From: RGEC01 sp964626685 | GTDB taxonomy: Bacteria > Bacteroidota > Bacteroidia > NS11-12g > UBA955 | Direction: 5' to 3' | Length of the DNA: 64,000 nucleotides | Assembly (NCBI GenBank): GCA_964626685.1 | Contig: CAZVJY010000004.1 | Coordinates: 124,001-188,000 of the forward strand | In this document: one piece after another, positions 61,185 to 64,000 of the stretch | Layout: the number at the start of each line of letters is the position of its first letter | Numbering within the stretch: the stretch's first letter is position 1 | The notes under the pieces: model-generated | Databases searched by the model: none | Told to the model about the DNA's origin: nothing | What the model saw: only the letters and a program-made list of their open reading frames with translations | Translations under genes and position numbers: made by a program

Positions 61185-63320
61185 ATGTCACGCGACCTTA
61201 GATACACAAGAAACATCGGTATTGCCGCTCACATTGATGCAGGTAAAACCACTACCACAGAACGCATTCTTTATTATGCGGGCGTGAACCACAAAATTGG
61301 TGAAGTGCACGATGGTGCCGCCACCATGGACTGGATGGTTCAGGAGCAGGAGAGAGGGATTACCATTACATCTGCAGCCACCACGGTAAAGTGGAACTAT
61401 CCTACCACAGATGGTCGACCAAATGCCGATACCAAAGAATATCACATAAATATTATTGATACACCTGGTCACGTTGACTTTACCGTTGAGGTAAACCGCT
61501 CGCTGCGTGTACTCGATGGCCTTGTGTTTCTCTTCAGTGCAGTAGACGGTGTTGAGCCCCAGTCTGAAACAAACTGGCGTCTTGCCAATAACTACAATGT
61601 TGCCCGTATCGGTTTCGTAAATAAAATGGACCGTGCTGGTGCTGATTTTCTCAATGTGGTAAATCAGGTTCGCGATATGCTTGGAAGCAATGCAGTGCCA
61701 TTGCAGTTGCCGATCGGTGCCGAAGATAACTTCAAAGGCGTAGTTGACCTTATCAATAACCGCGGTATGATCTGGAATGAAGCGGATAAGGGTATGACCT
61801 ATCAGGTCGTTCCAATTCCCGCTGAAATGGAAGCTGAAGCCCATGAATGGCGTGAAAAGCTTCTTGAGGCCGTTTCAGAGTACGACGTTACCCTCATGGA
61901 GAAGTTTTTTGAAGATCCTAACAGTATTACTGAAAGAGAAATTCTCAATGCACTCCGTCAGGCTACACTTGAAATGAAAATTGTTCCCATGGTTTGTGGT
62001 TCATCCTTTAAAAATAAAGGCGTACAAACCATGCTGGATCTTGTTATGGAATTGATGCCCAGTCCTCTTGACAAAGAGAATATCAAAGGTACAAATCCCG
62101 ATACAGAAGCTGAAATTACCCGTAAGCCATCTTATGATGAACCGTTCAGTGCTTTGGCCTTTAAAATTGCAACTGATCCTTACGTGGGCCGCTTGGCATT
62201 TATGAGAGCTTACAGCGGAAAGCTGGATGCTGGTTCATATGTTCTGAATACCCGTAGTGGAAATAAAGAGCGTATTAGCCGAATTTTCCAGATGCATGCC
62301 AATAAGCAAAATGCCATTGAATCACTTGGTGCCGGTGATATCGGTGCTGCCGTAGGCTTTAAGGACATTAAAACTGGTGATACGCTTTGCGATGAAAAGC
62401 ATCCTATCGTTCTTGAATCTATGGTATTCCCTGATCCTGTAATTGGACTTGCTATTGAGCCAAAAACACAGGCAGACAGCGACAAACTCAGCACAGCTCT
62501 TTCTAAGCTTGCTGAAGAAGATCCTACTTTCCGTGTTCAAACTGATCAGGATACCGGTCAGACTATCGTATCCGGTATGGGTGAATTGCACCTTGAAATT
62601 ATCGTCGATCGTTTGAAGCGTGAATTCAAGGTTGAATGTAACCAGGGTGCTCCACAGGTTGCATATAAAGAAGCTATTACACGCAACTACGCTCACCGTG
62701 AGGTTTACAAAAAACAAACAGGTGGTCGTGGTAAGTTCGCTGATATTCAATTTGAGCTTGGTCCTGCAGATGCTGATTTTAAAGGTGAAGGTCTACAGTT
62801 TGTAAATGAAATTGTAGGTGGTTCAATTCCACGTGAATTTATACCTTCAGTTGAAAAAGGCTTTAAGGCAGCGATGCAGAACGGTGTACTTGCCGGCTAC
62901 CCCATCAGTTCAATTAAGGTACGTTTGTTCGACGGTTCTTTCCACCCGGTTGACTCTGACTCATTGTCATTTGAAGTTGCCGCAAGAGGAGGTTTCCGTG
63001 AAGCCGCCCGCAATTGCGGTCCGGTTCTGCTCGAACCTATCATGAAGCTTGAAGTAGTAACACCAGCCGAAAACACCGGTGATGTAATGGGTGACCTAAA
63101 CCGTCGTCGTGGTCAGCTGGAGGGTATAGATGAGCGTGCAGGTTCTCAGGTAGTTAAAGCCAAGGTTCCGCTGAGCGAAATGTTCGGTTATGTAACTACC
63201 CTGCGCACAATTACCTCCGGTCGCGCTACCTCAAGTATGGAATTCAGTCATTATTCAGAAACTCCCCGTAACATAGCAGACGAGGTTCTGAAAAAAGTAA
63301 ATGGAGCTGCCAGTAAATAA
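61185..63320 (+). CDS. fusA: Elongation factor G
   Basis: 711 residues. G1 IAAHIDAGKTTTTERIL, switch region GAATMDWMVQEQERGITITS, G3 DTPGHVDFTVEVNRSL, G4 NKMDRAG, and the C-terminal domains through AFGYVT-type FGYVTTLRTITSGRA. It translocates tRNA and mRNA on the ribosome. rpsJ follows directly with no tuf gene between. Confidence 0.99.
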   Translation: MSRDLRYTRNIGIAAHIDAGKTTTTERILYYAGVNHKIGEVHDGAATMDWMVQEQERGITITSAATTVKWNYPTTDGRPNADTKEYHINIIDTPGHVDFTVEVNRSLRVLDGLVFLFSAVDGVEPQSETNWRLANNYNVARIGFVNKMDRAGADFLNVVNQVRDMLGSNAVPLQLPIGAEDNFKGVVDLINNRGMIWNEADKGMTYQVVPIPAEMEAEAHEWREKLLEAVSEYDVTLMEKFFEDPNSITEREILNALRQATLEMKIVPMVCGSSFKNKGVQTMLDLVMELMPSPLDKENIKGTNPDTEAEITRKPSYDEPFSALAFKIATDPYVGRLAFMRAYSGKLDAGSYVLNTRSGNKERISRIFQMHANKQNAIESLGAGDIGAAVGFKDIKTGDTLCDEKHPIVLESMVFPDPVIGLAIEPKTQADSDKLSTALSKLAEEDPTFRVQTDQDTGQTIVSGMGELHLEIIVDRLKREFKVECNQGAPQVAYKEAITRNYAHREVYKKQTGGRGKFADIQFELGPADADFKGEGLQFVNEIVGGSIPREFIPSVEKGFKAAMQNGVLAGYPISSIKVRLFDGSFHPVDSDSLSFEVAARGGFREAARNCGPVLLEPIMKLEVVTPAENTGDVMGDLNRRRGQLEGIDERAGSQVVKAKVPLSEMFGYVTTLRTITSGRATSSMEFSHYSETPRNIADEVLKKVNGAASK

Positions 63321-63328
63321 ATAAGAAA

Positions 63329-63637
63329 ATGTTAAGCCAGAAGATTCGCATAAAATTAAAGTCTTTCGATCACAGCCTGCTCGATAAAAGCGCAGAGAAA
63401 ATTGTGAAGGCAGTGCGCACGACCGATGTGGTTGTGAGTGGACCCGTTCCTCTTCCCACACGCAAGAAGATATTCACCGTACTGCGTTCACCACACGTTA
63501 ACAAAAAAGCACGTGAACAGTTCCAGTACTGCACATATCAGAGACTGATTGACATTTACAACGGCTCTACCAAGACTGTAGATGCCCTTATGAAAATAGA
63601 ACTGCCCAGCGGGGTAGAAGTTGAAATCAAATTGTGA
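63329..63637 (+). CDS. rpsJ: 30S ribosomal protein S10
   Basis: 102 residues: QKIRIKLKSFDHSLLDKSAE, VSGPVPLPTRKKIFTVLRSP, VNKKAREQFQYCTYQRLIDI. It is the first gene of the S10 block, here joined to the str operon 8 bases after fusA. S10 is part of the 30S head and the antitermination partner of NusB. Confidence 0.99.
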   Translation: MLSQKIRIKLKSFDHSLLDKSAEKIVKAVRTTDVVVSGPVPLPTRKKIFTVLRSPHVNKKAREQFQYCTYQRLIDIYNGSTKTVDALMKIELPSGVEVEIKL

Positions 63638-63645
63638 TTTGAACC

Positions 63646-64000
63646 ATGGAAGGATTAATTGGAAAAAAACTCGGAATGACCAGCATATTTGATGCTGATG
63701 GCCGCAAAGTGGCTTGTACAGTGATTGAAGCTGGTCCCTGTGTAATCACTCAGGTGAAAACCCATGCCAAAGACGGATACAGCGCTATCCAGATGGCTTG
63801 GGGTGAGAAAAAAGAAAAGAATGCAGGTGCTGCTTTGAAAGGTCACTGCGCTAAGGCAAATACCGAAGCGAAAAAGTCCTTTGTAGAGTTTCGCAACCCT
63901 GATCAAGCTGAGGCAGCTGCCAAACTTGGAGATGTTTTTGATGTTTCTATTTTTGCTGAAGGTCAGTTTGTAGACATCATCGGTACGTCAAAGGGTAAGG
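63646..64000 (+). CDS. rplC: 50S ribosomal protein L3, 3' end outside window
   Basis: The frame is open from the ATG at 63646 to the window edge, giving 118 residues: MEGLIGKKLGMTSIFDADGR, VACTVIEAGPCVITQVKTHA, GYSAIQMAWGEKKEKNAGAA, then the tail leading to FVDIIGTSKGK, the conserved L3 block before the glutamine loop. It is the next gene of the S10 operon, 8 bases after rpsJ. Confidence 0.97.
   Translation, partial: MEGLIGKKLGMTSIFDADGRKVACTVIEAGPCVITQVKTHAKDGYSAIQMAWGEKKEKNAGAALKGHCAKANTEAKKSFVEFRNPDQAEAAAKLGDVFDVSIFAEGQFVDIIGTSKGK

Noticed and set aside
1..64000. CRISPR array, insertion sequence, phage or toxin-antitoxin module
   Set aside because: No regularly spaced repeats, transposase, integrase or toxin-like small pairs were seen.

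Overview
The window comes from a chromosome of a Bacteroidota bacterium, most like the Chitinophagia/Sphingobacteriia/Saprospiria side of the phylum; I cannot name a genus. Four things support this. The Bacteroidota-type -7 promoter box (TAnnTTTG) recurs a few bases upstream of many genes. Type IX secretion (T9SS) genes porT and porQ are present, together with secreted proteins carrying C-terminal sorting domains. An anti-sigma-like/beta-barrel fusion sits behind an ECF sigma factor. The str/S10 ribosomal operon has no tuf between fusA and rpsJ. Coding density is very high, with many ATGA overlaps. I see no phage, IS element, CRISPR array or plasmid genes.

Layout. 1-4181: end of an ECF sigma gene, an anti-sigma-like/beta-barrel protein and a large T9SS cargo. 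4156-6290 (minus): engB, meaB and an FMN reductase. 6353-13409 (plus): menaquinone methyltransferase, porT, tgt, an LptF/G permease, two paralogous lipoproteins, a subtilase and a small secreted protein. 13413-16521: an RlmI-like methyltransferase diverging from a Nif3 protein and a coiled-coil zinc-ribbon protein. 16569-20338 (minus): a lipoprotein, dnaK and a second lipoprotein. 20391-22514: a secreted lectin-like coiled-coil protein and panB. 22517-24309 (minus): transaldolase, a beta-barrel and an SRPBCC protein. 24387-25467: queD and folE. 25555-28330 (minus): an A/T-rich T9SS cargo and a beta-barrel. 28446-28520: tRNA-His. 28621-33508: a small glycan cluster (GT4, AsnB-like, flippase) next to a phosphopantetheinyl transferase. 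33507-39439: WD40 protein, CvfB, dcd, pirin, glyS and pgk. 39579-44116: TPR-like protein, corA, GT2, gmhB-like, an M23 peptidase and ribF. 44219-46817: porQ, cmk and tpiA. 46903-51423: a very large secreted protein of unknown function. 51401-53367 (minus): thiolase and truA. 53454-57063: a small membrane protein, a TonB-dependent receptor of the heme type and a YebC regulator. 57069-60144 (minus): an LtaS-like sulfatase and a DUF1573 protein. 60277-64000: rpsL, rpsG, fusA, rpsJ and the start of rplC.

How the genes work together. Most genes are core functions: translation, tRNA modification, glycolysis, cofactors and chaperone. The distinctive layer is the cell envelope. Two T9SS components, at least two T9SS cargo proteins, an LptF/G permease, several lipoproteins and beta-barrels, a surface-glycan cluster and a TonB receptor all lie within one stretch of housekeeping genes. 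No stretch longer than about 300 bases lacks a gene.

Promoter boxes were used to correct several starts. They imply non-ATG or downstream starts for the genes beginning near 14579, 53454 and 60144. A glycosyltransferase near 28621 has no ATG, GTG or TTG ahead of its conserved N-terminus. I find no clear-cut new system. The best candidates for novelty are the roughly 1500-residue secreted protein, the sigma/anti-sigma-barrel/T9SS trio, and the small protein paired with the TonB receptor.
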